From assembly GCF_011065895.1 (NCBI RefSeq), contig NZ_JAALCR010000022.1, positions 57,279-121,278 on the forward strand: a stretch of DNA of 64,000 nucleotides, written 5' to 3'. Of the stretch, positions 18,578 through 28,628 are shown one piece after another. Source of the DNA: Paludisphaera rhizosphaerae. GTDB taxonomy: Bacteria > Planctomycetota > Planctomycetia > Isosphaerales > Isosphaeraceae. Numbering within the stretch: the first letter of the stretch is position 1; every line of letters begins with the position of its first letter. Below the pieces are notes generated by a model. It was given only the letters and a program-made list of their open reading frames with translations. It made no database searches and was not told where the DNA came from. Position numbers and translations under genes: made by a program.

Positions 18578-20875
18578 TCACTCGTCGGCCGACTCTTCCT
18601 TGATCCGGCGATAGGTTGCGCGGGCGACGTCGTAGGCCTGCGCGGCCGCCTCCTTCTCGCTCTCGCGAATCGCCGGGGACTTCTGCTTCCAGCACTGGTC
18701 GACCGACTTGAGGCACCATTCGGCCGACTTCTTCGAGGCCCGAATCGGCTTGTCGCCGACCAGAACGAAGACTGGGTTCGTGTGCGACGAGGGGAAGATC
18801 CGGGCGGCGATCCAACTGGATTTCGTGATCGGGGCCTCAAGCTCCAGGTCCTGGACCGATCCGTCAGCCTCGATCTCGCGACGAGCCACCGGCTGACCGT
18901 TGACGATGATCTCGACGGGAACCCTACGCGAGCCGCCCACCCGGGCGCGCTCGACGTGCCAGTACGGCTGCGACTCCAGCGGTTTGCTTCGGATCGATTC
19001 CGTTTCCAGCGTCGGCGTCGGAGCGAGCATCGCGGCGGCTTTCACGCGAACCTTGACAGCCCCCGGCTGCGGAAGGTTCAACTCGCTCCCGTCCTCGCCG
19101 ACGTTTCGACCGCCGACTTGAAAGTCGACGAGGTGGCTGTGACCGTCGGAGACGTAAGACCGGCCTTCCTTGAGCTTCTGACACCAGGCGTCGAAGTCGA
19201 GCTTGCCATCGAGTTTCACGTAGACGCGACCCAGGCCGACGCGTTCGCCGTAGATGCAGGGGAAGTCGGTCTCGCCGCTGATCCGCGTCCGATATCCGCA
19301 GTTGAGCGTGTGATACCAGACGTTCAATTCCCAGGGAATCGGTGTGTCGACAGTCGAGATGAAGTCGACCGCGTCGTGAACAACGTCGACGACGTATTCA
19401 TTGGCGCCGACTCCGTCATACGGCGGAATCTCGTCGTTCGGGATCGCGTTCGACCGTGTTTTCATGCCCCAGCCGCTGTGAGAGAAACCGACGACTCCGC
19501 CTTGTTCCTTGCCCCACTTCAGCACGGGGAGATCCCAACTCGGCCATTCCTCGATCCGGGTGGTCCCTGGGTAGTCGTCTTCCTTCAGCCGAAGGAGGCA
19601 GAGGTGGCCGGCGTGCGACGAGGGGAAGCCCGACACCTCCACGTCGTATCGCATCAGGTTCTCGGCCGTCGAGAGCTTGTGGACCTTGCCGTCGAAGAAT
19701 GCTTTCTGGGCGTACCAGCAAGGCCCCCAGCTCAGGACGCAACCGACGTCCAGATCCTCGCCCAGGATGTGCCGCCACATGTCGTCGGGGGTGACGCCCT
19801 CGGTCGGGCTCTCGTAATGGGCGCAACCGGCGGCGTGAACGTGGTGGTCGCCGGAATACCACTTCATGGCGGCCAGATTGATCCAACGTTCCAGCTTGAA
19901 CCCTTCGTGATGCCTCGTCCCTTTCGGCACAACGATCGTCTTCGAAGCGACTCGATACTCCGGTCCTCGGCCGAACTCGACCTGATATTCGCCGGGAGGG
20001 AGGAGAACGGTTTCGCCGTCGGCTCGATAGATCTGGGGGTGGAAGAAGAAGTCGGGCGCCAGCCGCCGGCTGGGGGAGGGATAGACGCGGCCCAGGCGGT
20101 CGCGGAAGAGAAACGTTCCCGTCGTGGGACGGCCGTCCCAGTCGCGAACTTCAAGCGTCACGGCGACGGCCGGCTCGACGCTGAAGAGGATGTCGACGTC
20201 GCTCCTGAACCCGAGGTCCTGCGATCCCTGGCCGACGCTGAAGGTCAGCTTGGCCTCGCGCCGGCCTTCGTCCCGAGCGGCGATCTGGACGATTCGATAT
20301 TCGAGCGGCAGACCGGAGAGCCTGCGCACCATCGGCCGATCGTCGTACATGGCGACGTCGCACCATCGCTGAAGGACGTCGGCCTTGCCGATGCTCGGTT
20401 TGGGCTCGGATGCGTTGGTGGATCGTTTGAAGATCGGCCCGGCGTTGGGGCTCTCCACGACCAGCGGGGCCGTCACGCCGGCCTCGTTGTGTACCTTGAC
20501 GAGGAAGACGCTCCAGCCGTTCTGGATCAGCTTTGGCTCCGCCGGGCCGGGGGCGGATTTGACGCGGCTCTCCGGGTTGATCTCCACGCCGACGAGGCAG
20601 CGAGCGTCGAGAATCTGCTGGATCGCCTTGACCGCCGCTGGACCTCCGGTCGAGTCGACGGCGGCGTCCAACTTCGCCTGCTCGTCGACCGTGAGCGGCT
20701 GGCCGAGAAGCTTGAGCGACTGGGCGATGCGTCTCGCCTGGGCGCCGAGGGGCTGGAACTCCACCTCCTGGACGATCGGGAGATCGTCGGCGCGCGCTCC
20801 CAAAGGGGCCATCCCAATGGTTCCAAGGGCCGCGGCGAGGAGTGTTTGAACAACGAGGCTCGCGCGTGGGTTCAT
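18578..20875 (-). CDS. CehA/McbA-family metallohydrolase, secreted (PHP-like domain)
   Basis: A 765-aa protein with a signal peptide (about residues 1-29, ending ...LGARA-DD). The PHP-like metal-binding region is around residues 340-480: KWYSGDHHVHAAGC gives the His pair, and CVLSWGPCWYAQKAF, GFPSSHAGH and VVGFSHSGWG give further metal-site candidates. The N-terminal third is a beta-rich region and the last 60 residues are charged. CehA/McbA proteins were named from carbaryl and microcin-B17-related hydrolases, but most relatives are uncharacterised. The methyltransferase gene follows downstream. A divergent gene begins about 200 bases upstream. Confidence 0.8.
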   Translation of the reverse strand: MNPRASLVVQTLLAAALGTIGMAPLGARADDLPIVQEVEFQPLGAQARRIAQSLKLLGQPLTVDEQAKLDAAVDSTGGPAAVKAIQQILDARCLVGVEINPESRVKSAPGPAEPKLIQNGWSVFLVKVHNEAGVTAPLVVESPNAGPIFKRSTNASEPKPSIGKADVLQRWCDVAMYDDRPMVRRLSGLPLEYRIVQIAARDEGRREAKLTFSVGQGSQDLGFRSDVDILFSVEPAVAVTLEVRDWDGRPTTGTFLFRDRLGRVYPSPSRRLAPDFFFHPQIYRADGETVLLPPGEYQVEFGRGPEYRVASKTIVVPKGTRHHEGFKLERWINLAAMKWYSGDHHVHAAGCAHYESPTEGVTPDDMWRHILGEDLDVGCVLSWGPCWYAQKAFFDGKVHKLSTAENLMRYDVEVSGFPSSHAGHLCLLRLKEDDYPGTTRIEEWPSWDLPVLKWGKEQGGVVGFSHSGWGMKTRSNAIPNDEIPPYDGVGANEYVVDVVHDAVDFISTVDTPIPWELNVWYHTLNCGYRTRISGETDFPCIYGERVGLGRVYVKLDGKLDFDAWCQKLKEGRSYVSDGHSHLVDFQVGGRNVGEDGSELNLPQPGAVKVRVKAAAMLAPTPTLETESIRSKPLESQPYWHVERARVGGSRRVPVEIIVNGQPVARREIEADGSVQDLELEAPITKSSWIAARIFPSSHTNPVFVLVGDKPIRASKKSAEWCLKSVDQCWKQKSPAIRESEKEAAAQAYDVARATYRRIKEESADE

Positions 20876-21074
20876 GGTAGGCGGGCTCGACGAGTACGTC
20901 GGGAATCGTTCATGCGACGCCGAGGTCGATTCTGTCGCATCCCGAAACCAGCCGCAACCAGTCGGCGAGACGGCTCGCCGGGCGTCGCCGATTCGCCTTG
21001 AGCGGGGAGGGGGCTGCCGCTATCGTGTGCGGGCCGTTTCGGGCTGCTTTCTCTGGCCACGGAGGGCCGATCGC

Positions 21075-21770
21075 GTGAAACGCCAACGCGGATTCCAGGG
21101 CGACCGTCTGCGTCGTCTCTTGCAGAGCGGATTCAAGAAGCCGGCCGTCGCCGGCCGTTCGCCCCATATCGAGGTCCCAGGCGCATCGCGATCGCATCTG
21201 AATCACCCATCCGAGAACCGTCGGGAAGACTCCCGCGCGCGGGTCGTCGCGACGCTGGAACGCTGGGCGCGCTTGAAGGCGTATCTCCCGGAAGAGCTGA
21301 TCCGTCACGGGCTCGTCGCCATGAGGGCGAATCGCGAGGCCCTTGGCGCCGCAGTTCAGTTCGGTGACGGCTGTCAACGGGCCTGCATCTTCGCCTGCGA
21401 ACACTTTGAAGTCCTCGTCGCCTGCCGGACCTCGGGGCAGGGGGGGCCGATCCACGATCACGGCGGGTCGATCTGCGGCCTGCTTGTCGTCGAGGGGACG
21501 GCCACGGAGATCGTCTTCGAGGAGACGGGGGCCGGGCTGCTTTCTCCTTCGCGGTCTCACAACATCCCCGAGGGAGCGGTATCAGTCTCACGAAACGGCG
21601 ATGTCCACATGCTCGCCAACTTGCAATCTGAGGGGACGCCGCTCATCACGCTTCACGTCTGCTCGCCGCCTCTGACCGCCCGTCATCGATTCCGGCTTGG
21701 GGAGACGGCCTTCAGCGGACTTGACGAGGTTGTAGACGAACAGACCTCCACTCGAAGTCTCTCGATCTGA
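21075..21770 (+). CDS. Cysteine-dioxygenase-like cupin with a Tyr-to-Cys change
   Basis: A 231-aa protein of the cysteine dioxygenase (CDO) cupin family. Iron ligands are seen as H127 and H129 (GGPIHDHGGSIC) and H178 (GDVHMLANL). C134 matches the Cys that forms the Cys-Tyr cofactor in animal CDO. The second signature reads TLHVCSPPL where CDO has SLHLYSPPF, so the partner Tyr is C196 and the Ser is Thr. The GTG at 21075 has GGAGGG 9 bases upstream; the longer open frame back to 20874 lacks family similarity in its first 67 residues and overlaps the divergent gene. A thiol dioxygenase role is likely, but the substrate may differ from cysteine. Confidence 0.72.
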   Translation: MKRQRGFQGDRLRRLLQSGFKKPAVAGRSPHIEVPGASRSHLNHPSENRREDSRARVVATLERWARLKAYLPEELIRHGLVAMRANREALGAAVQFGDGCQRACIFACEHFEVLVACRTSGQGGPIHDHGGSICGLLVVEGTATEIVFEETGAGLLSPSRSHNIPEGAVSVSRNGDVHMLANLQSEGTPLITLHVCSPPLTARHRFRLGETAFSGLDEVVDEQTSTRSLSI

Positions 21771-21839
21771 GAAACGCCACATGCTCTGAGTCTTCAATCG
21801 GAAAGCTTACGAGTCCTCCACCTCCAAAGGGGCCACCCG

Positions 21840-22769
21840 ATGAGTCGCAACCTCCGACAGCACGGGTTCACGCTGATCGAGCTTCTCGTCACAGTCTCGA
21901 TCATCGGCCTGCTGATCGGGTTGATTCTGCCGGCCGTGCAGATGGCTCGTGAGTCAGCCCGAAGGCTGCGGTGCTCTAACAATTTGCGACAGATCGGGCT
22001 CGGATTCGCCGGCTATTCCACGGTCCACGATGCACTCCCGCCGACGTTCGGAGGGCTGGGCTTCTCGTCGTTTGCAGCGACCTTGCCGTTCGTGGAAGGC
22101 GTGACGCTGTATGCGTCAGTGAACTATGCGTTGATGCAAGACAGCCGTGCCAACGGAACGGCGACTTATTCCCTGGTCGATATCCTGCTCTGCCCCTCGG
22201 ATCCTCCGATGAGTCGCATGGGGTGGACGAATTACGCGGCAAACATCGGGTGGAAACGCCAGGATATCCAGCGATGTAATGGGCTATTCGTCCTCTTCAC
22301 AGAACCACTCGTTCGGTCGGCGTCGGTCCTGGATGGATTGTCGAATACGGCGATGGTCTCGGAATGGGTCTGTGGCCAGGGAGGTGTGATCGGTGTCGGC
22401 GATCGCCTCGGCTCGGCATACGACATCGAAGCTGACTTTTGGAGACCGGGACAGTTCGAGGCGGCGATGAAAGCCTGCAACAACCTCAAACTGGGGGAGC
22501 CGTTACCTCACGCTGGAAAAGGAAGACCTTGGTTGAACGGCTCACCAGGCTTCAGCGCCTACTCTCACAACCTGGGCATCAACTTTCCGAGTTGTATCCA
22601 TACGGAGAATCCATCCTCCTCATGGACCGCCGGTAGTCGGCACGGTTCGGGGGCGAACGTCCTATCGGGCGACGGCCACGTCGCTTTTCTGAAATCCTCC
22701 ATGGCTCTCCCGGTCTGGCGAGCCTTGGGCACTCGCGATGGTGGCGAATTGGTGGGGACTTTTGAGTGA
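21840..22769 (+). CDS. DUF1559 prepilin-like secreted protein
   Basis: A 309-aa DUF1559 protein. Residues 8-30 are the type IV prepilin-like segment [20 protein letters not shown], so processing by a prepilin peptidase and export through a pseudopilin route are expected. [18 protein letters not shown] follows. The C-terminal H-x9-DG motif is present ([13 protein letters not shown]). Wobble positions look less GC-rich than in the neighbours. The next gene begins 193 bases downstream. Exact function unknown; the family is expanded in Planctomycetes. Confidence 0.88.
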   Translation: MSRNLRQHGFTLIELLVTVSIIGLLIGLILPAVQMARESARRLRCSNNLRQIGLGFAGYSTVHDALPPTFGGLGFSSFAATLPFVEGVTLYASVNYALMQDSRANGTATYSLVDILLCPSDPPMSRMGWTNYAANIGWKRQDIQRCNGLFVLFTEPLVRSASVLDGLSNTAMVSEWVCGQGGVIGVGDRLGSAYDIEADFWRPGQFEAAMKACNNLKLGEPLPHAGKGRPWLNGSPGFSAYSHNLGINFPSCIHTENPSSSWTAGSRHGSGANVLSGDGHVAFLKSSMALPVWRALGTRDGGELVGTFE

Positions 22770-22962
22770 ATTACTCCCCATCGCCTTGCCATGCGGAGCT
22801 TGGAGCACGGCTGGAATCAAACTGTCCTTGCAGGCCTTGGGCGATTCGCTTATCGTTCCGGGCCGATTGGAGACGGCGGCCGTCGATCTCCGACGCGTTC
22901 GTCGCTCTGGCCAGGAAGGCCGGGGAAGGGCCGAGCCCTGCGGGCGCTCGGGAGGGATTCCG

Positions 22963-24249
22963 ATGAAATGCCGATGGTTCCGCCGGCTGCTCTTGATCCT
23001 GCCCGGGATCGCGGTGGCGCCGGTCCTGCTCTGGTGTCTGATCGTCCTGCTGGCCCCCACCAACTGGGCTCGCAAGCAGGTCGTTGCGGCGTTGGAGCGG
23101 TCGAGTGGACGAGCCGTCGACCTCGATCGCCTCACCGTCTGTTTCAGCGGCGGCCTCGACCTGACCAATCTCCGGATCGGCGCTCCTGGTTCTCAGGACG
23201 ATCCCTGGCTTGAAGCCGGCAACCTCCATCTGGACGTCGGCGTTTTTCAGATCCTCTGCGGCCGATTCGACGCGACGGCCCTCGACATCGACGGACTCCG
23301 CCTTCGGATCCGTCGACGCGCGGACGGGACCTTCGAACTCGCCGATCTCGTCCGCGCTCGAGGAGCTTTAAACGCGACCGACACTCAGACTTGCTCGGGC
23401 CCGACGAACCTGCAGATCCACGTCAGCCACGCCGAGATCCACCTGATCGACGAACCCACGCAGGGGGACGTCGTCCTGAAGGGGGTCGACGGCGAGGGGA
23501 CCTGGGAAGAAGGCCGCACGATCACCGGAACCATGACCGGCATGGTCAATCAGGGTGAGTTCCGCTTCTCGGGCTCGCTCAACCGCATTCCGGGCCGGCC
23601 GAGTTTTGAGGGGCAAATCTTCGCGGATCGCGTGGTCCTCGACGACGGAATGGCGTTCCTCCGCTACCTTGTCCCCGTCCTGGCCGGGTCGAACTTCCGG
23701 GTCGGCGGCGACATGACCATGGAGATGTATCTCCGAGGCGACGGAGAGACGCGCGAGATGCTCCGTCAAACGCTCGTCGGCGACGGCCGGATCATGATCG
23801 ACCCCATTCAACTCGACGGCAGCGAACTCTTCGCCGAGGTCGAGAAATCCGTGCCGATGCCGGTCAAGAACCGCGGAGGATCGCTCCGGACCGAGTTCAC
23901 CGTCAAGGAGGGGCGGATCACCACCAATCGGCTCTCCCTCAACGTGGCCAAGGCTCCCCTGGTGGTCACCGGCTGGACCGATTTCGACGGCCGGCTCGAC
24001 TACAGGATGAGCCTCGAAGGACTGGCCGAGCGAGTCCCCGACCGCGCCCGACGGTTGCTCGCCGACCTGGACCTGGACGTTGAGGCCCTCAGCGGCCTGC
24101 GACTCAGCGGAACGGTCGACGACCTGAACGTCAGCGTTCTGGGCCGGGGTGCAGACGCCGTTTCCCCGGTCGACGGTTTCCTTGCTCCTCCCGATAAACA
24201 ACGGCTCAAAATGCTCGGCCGGGAGATCCGAGACAAGATCCTTCGTTGA
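22963..24249 (+). CDS. AsmA-like membrane-anchored protein
   Basis: A 428-aa protein with one N-terminal membrane helix (LLLILPGIAVAPVLLWCLIV) and a long periplasmic part. The WARKQVVAALERSSGRAVDL stretch (an AsmA-type start) is followed by repeated beta-strands. The C-terminal third has FTVKEGRITTNRLSLNVAK and LSGTVDDLNV, typical of the AsmA/DUF3971-like lipid-transfer superfamily that maintains the outer membrane. GGAGGG lies 7 bases before the ATG at 22963, which decides the start; the frame is open back to 22738 without similarity. Confidence 0.78.
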   Translation: MKCRWFRRLLLILPGIAVAPVLLWCLIVLLAPTNWARKQVVAALERSSGRAVDLDRLTVCFSGGLDLTNLRIGAPGSQDDPWLEAGNLHLDVGVFQILCGRFDATALDIDGLRLRIRRRADGTFELADLVRARGALNATDTQTCSGPTNLQIHVSHAEIHLIDEPTQGDVVLKGVDGEGTWEEGRTITGTMTGMVNQGEFRFSGSLNRIPGRPSFEGQIFADRVVLDDGMAFLRYLVPVLAGSNFRVGGDMTMEMYLRGDGETREMLRQTLVGDGRIMIDPIQLDGSELFAEVEKSVPMPVKNRGGSLRTEFTVKEGRITTNRLSLNVAKAPLVVTGWTDFDGRLDYRMSLEGLAERVPDRARRLLADLDLDVEALSGLRLSGTVDDLNVSVLGRGADAVSPVDGFLAPPDKQRLKMLGREIRDKILR

Positions 24250-24479
24250 CGACGGTCCTCCCGGTCGTGCGTCCTGCACCGCCCACCCCTCCCACTCCCC
24301 CTCGATTCGCCTGATGCGCCGCCCCGCACCGTCCCGATCTGTTCGAGGCCGAAACCTCGCTCGGGGCGATGGTGTTTGATTGCATGTGTTTGGTTCTTGA
24401 TTCAGGCGGCAACGGAACATACAATCAGGAGGTTCGGGCCTCGGTTCTCGAGGCGCGAGTATCCAAGGAGGAGCCGACG

Positions 24480-25010
24480 GTGCCGAGGCGAGCTTGGATC
24501 GGGCTGTTGTGTTTCTGGCCGGGCCTGCCGCAAATCTGGACCGGGCAGGAGGTTTTCGGGCTGCTGCTCGCCGGCTTCTTCGCCGCGACGATCAATCTGG
24601 CAGTCGTCGCGCGATGGGTCTGGGTCGAGGCTTTCGCCCCCGGTTGGGCTGATTTCTTTGCGGTCACGGCGATCTTGACGTGGTCGGCGGCCTTCGTCTA
24701 TACGACCTGGTGGGTCTGGCTTTGCCATCCCGATCGCCACCGCGCCGAGATCGAGAAACTCTATCGAGAGGCCCTGGATCTCTATCTGCAAGGCAAGTGG
24801 AACGAGTCCCGGCGGCGGATCGAGCGGATCCTGGCGTTGGACGAGACCGACGTCGACGCTTTAATGCACCTGGGGGCGATCCACGTCCGAACTCACCGTC
24901 CCGATCTGGCGCGACGGGCGTATCGTCAGTGCCTGGAGCAGGACGGAGGGGCCAAGTGGCGGTGGGAGGTCGAACGATCGCTGGCAGCACTGGAGCGACC
25001 TCACTCCTGA
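24480..25010 (+). CDS. Small membrane protein with a C-terminal TPR-like segment
   Basis: A 176-aa protein. The N-terminal half has three hydrophobic segments (WIGLLCFWPGLPQIWTG, VFGLLLAGFFAATINLAVV, FFAVTAILTWSAAFVYTTWWVW). The C-terminal half is amphipathic and contains a TPR-like pair (YREALDLYLQGKWNESRRRIERIL and DALMHLGAIHVRTHRPDLARRAY as consecutive helices). GGAGG 8 bases before the GTG at 24480 supports that start over the ATG at 24369. It precedes clpC by about 240 bases. Function unknown. Confidence 0.7.
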   Translation: MPRRAWIGLLCFWPGLPQIWTGQEVFGLLLAGFFAATINLAVVARWVWVEAFAPGWADFFAVTAILTWSAAFVYTTWWVWLCHPDRHRAEIEKLYREALDLYLQGKWNESRRRIERILALDETDVDALMHLGAIHVRTHRPDLARRAYRQCLEQDGGAKWRWEVERSLAALERPHS

Positions 25011-25141
25011 GAGATCAGTCGGCTCTTTGGATCGCCGCGGCGAGAGGCTCGCGACCCCCGAGGAGACCCGGCGGGACGCGAGCCGCCGTCGTTTCAGGAA
25101 GGGGCGGCGAATCTCAAAACTAATCGGTCGGGGCGGTCGTA

Positions 25142-25172
25142 TTGAACGAATCGCGGCGTCGGGGTGTACAAT
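25142..25172 (+). promoter_or_regulatory. Candidate sigma-70-type promoter of clpC
   Basis: TTGAAC (25142-25147) and TACAAT (25167-25172) with a 19-bp spacer, about 80 bases before the clpC ATG. The spacing is slightly long, and this is a visual match only. Confidence 0.4.
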
Positions 25173-25251
25173 GCTAGGCAAGAGAAGGCTCGTCGCCTAG
25201 GCGGGAGGATCGGCCCGTCGCCGCTATGAACGTCGGATCGGAGTAGACCGC

Positions 25252-27762
<2,511 letters not shown>

Positions 27763-27787
27763 TCGTCGGCTCCAGGTTTAAGACCGC

Positions 27788-27817
27788 AAGTGGGGAGGGC
27801 TCCGGTCCTCCCCACTT
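27788..27817 (+). terminator. clpC terminator
   Basis: AAGTGGGGAGG (27788-27798) and CCTCCCCACTT (27807-27817) form a perfect 11-bp stem with an 8-nt loop, followed by CGTTTCG. It sits between clpC and the next plus-strand gene. Confidence 0.75.
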
Positions 27818-27850
27818 CGTTTCGAAGCGAGGGACGTCGGGAGACGCCTG

Positions 27851-28606
27851 ATGGGCCGCGACCAGAGTCCTCCATCGCTCTGCATCGTGACGCCGACCTT
27901 CGAGCGTCGCACGCTGCTGAAGCGGTTCCTGAAACAACTCCCGAAGCAAGAGTTCCAGGACTGGAAACTGGTCGTCGTCCATGACGGGCCGAACGGCCGG
28001 ATCAAGTCGCTCGTCGGTCGCTTCGAGGCCTCCGATCCGCGGATCGTCTTCGTGGAGACGCCCGACTGGAACAACGACTATGGGGCGACGCCCAGGCTGG
28101 TCGGCGTGCAGGAGGCGAGGGCTCGCTTCGCACCCGACTACATCCTGTTCTGGGACGACGACAACTCGTTTGAGCCCGACGCCCTATGTCGCATTCGGGA
28201 CTCGCTGGTCGCCCACGATTACCCCGAGGTCCTCATCGTCTCCGTGGACTACCGCGGCCGTGAGATGCTGCCGCCGGAGGGCGTCTCGGGCTATCACCTC
28301 AAGATCGGCCAGGTCGACATGGCCTGCATCATTGTTCGGACCTGGCTGGCGCAGGCGGGCTACGAGGCGGTCGTCCAGGCGAAGTGGGACAATCCCGGTC
28401 GCGACCTATTCGTCCAGGACTGGATGCTCCTGGCCCACGTCCGGGAGCGTGTCCCGACGCCTCGGATCGTCGTGGATCGAAGCATCAAGGTAGGGACGAT
28501 GGACGGTCTGCGCCGACTCCATACGTGGCGACGACGATGGGGGCTTCCGTCCCTGGGCCTGACGAGCCAACGTTGGTTTCGAAGGCTGACCGAGGGCGTG
28601 TTCTGA
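27851..28606 (+). CDS. Family 2 glycosyltransferase
   Basis: A 251-aa GT-A enzyme. The start SLCIVTPTFERRTLLKRFL is the usual GT2 beginning. LVVVHDGPN and LFWDDDNSFEPDAL supply the acidic donor-binding residues and the DxD-like motif. FEASDPRIVFVETPDWNND and GHVQW-type acceptor regions are variable. The length is typical of a single-domain enzyme. It starts 34 bases after the clpC terminator and has GGGAG before the ATG. It converges with the MMPL gene. Sugar and acceptor are unknown. Confidence 0.82.
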   Translation: MGRDQSPPSLCIVTPTFERRTLLKRFLKQLPKQEFQDWKLVVVHDGPNGRIKSLVGRFEASDPRIVFVETPDWNNDYGATPRLVGVQEARARFAPDYILFWDDDNSFEPDALCRIRDSLVAHDYPEVLIVSVDYRGREMLPPEGVSGYHLKIGQVDMACIIVRTWLAQAGYEAVVQAKWDNPGRDLFVQDWMLLAHVRERVPTPRIVVDRSIKVGTMDGLRRLHTWRRRWGLPSLGLTSQRWFRRLTEGVF

Positions 28607-28628
28607 CTCGCCGGCCCTGGATTTCGGC

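Noticed and set aside
18494..21001. 835-residue plus-strand open frame across the CehA/McbA gene
   Set aside because: Same cause: antisense of a GC-rich gene, no domain, and no ribosome site.
20874..21074. N-terminal extension of the cupin gene to 20874
   Set aside because: It overlaps the divergent start region, lacks similarity, and a better GTG with GGAGGG is at 21075.
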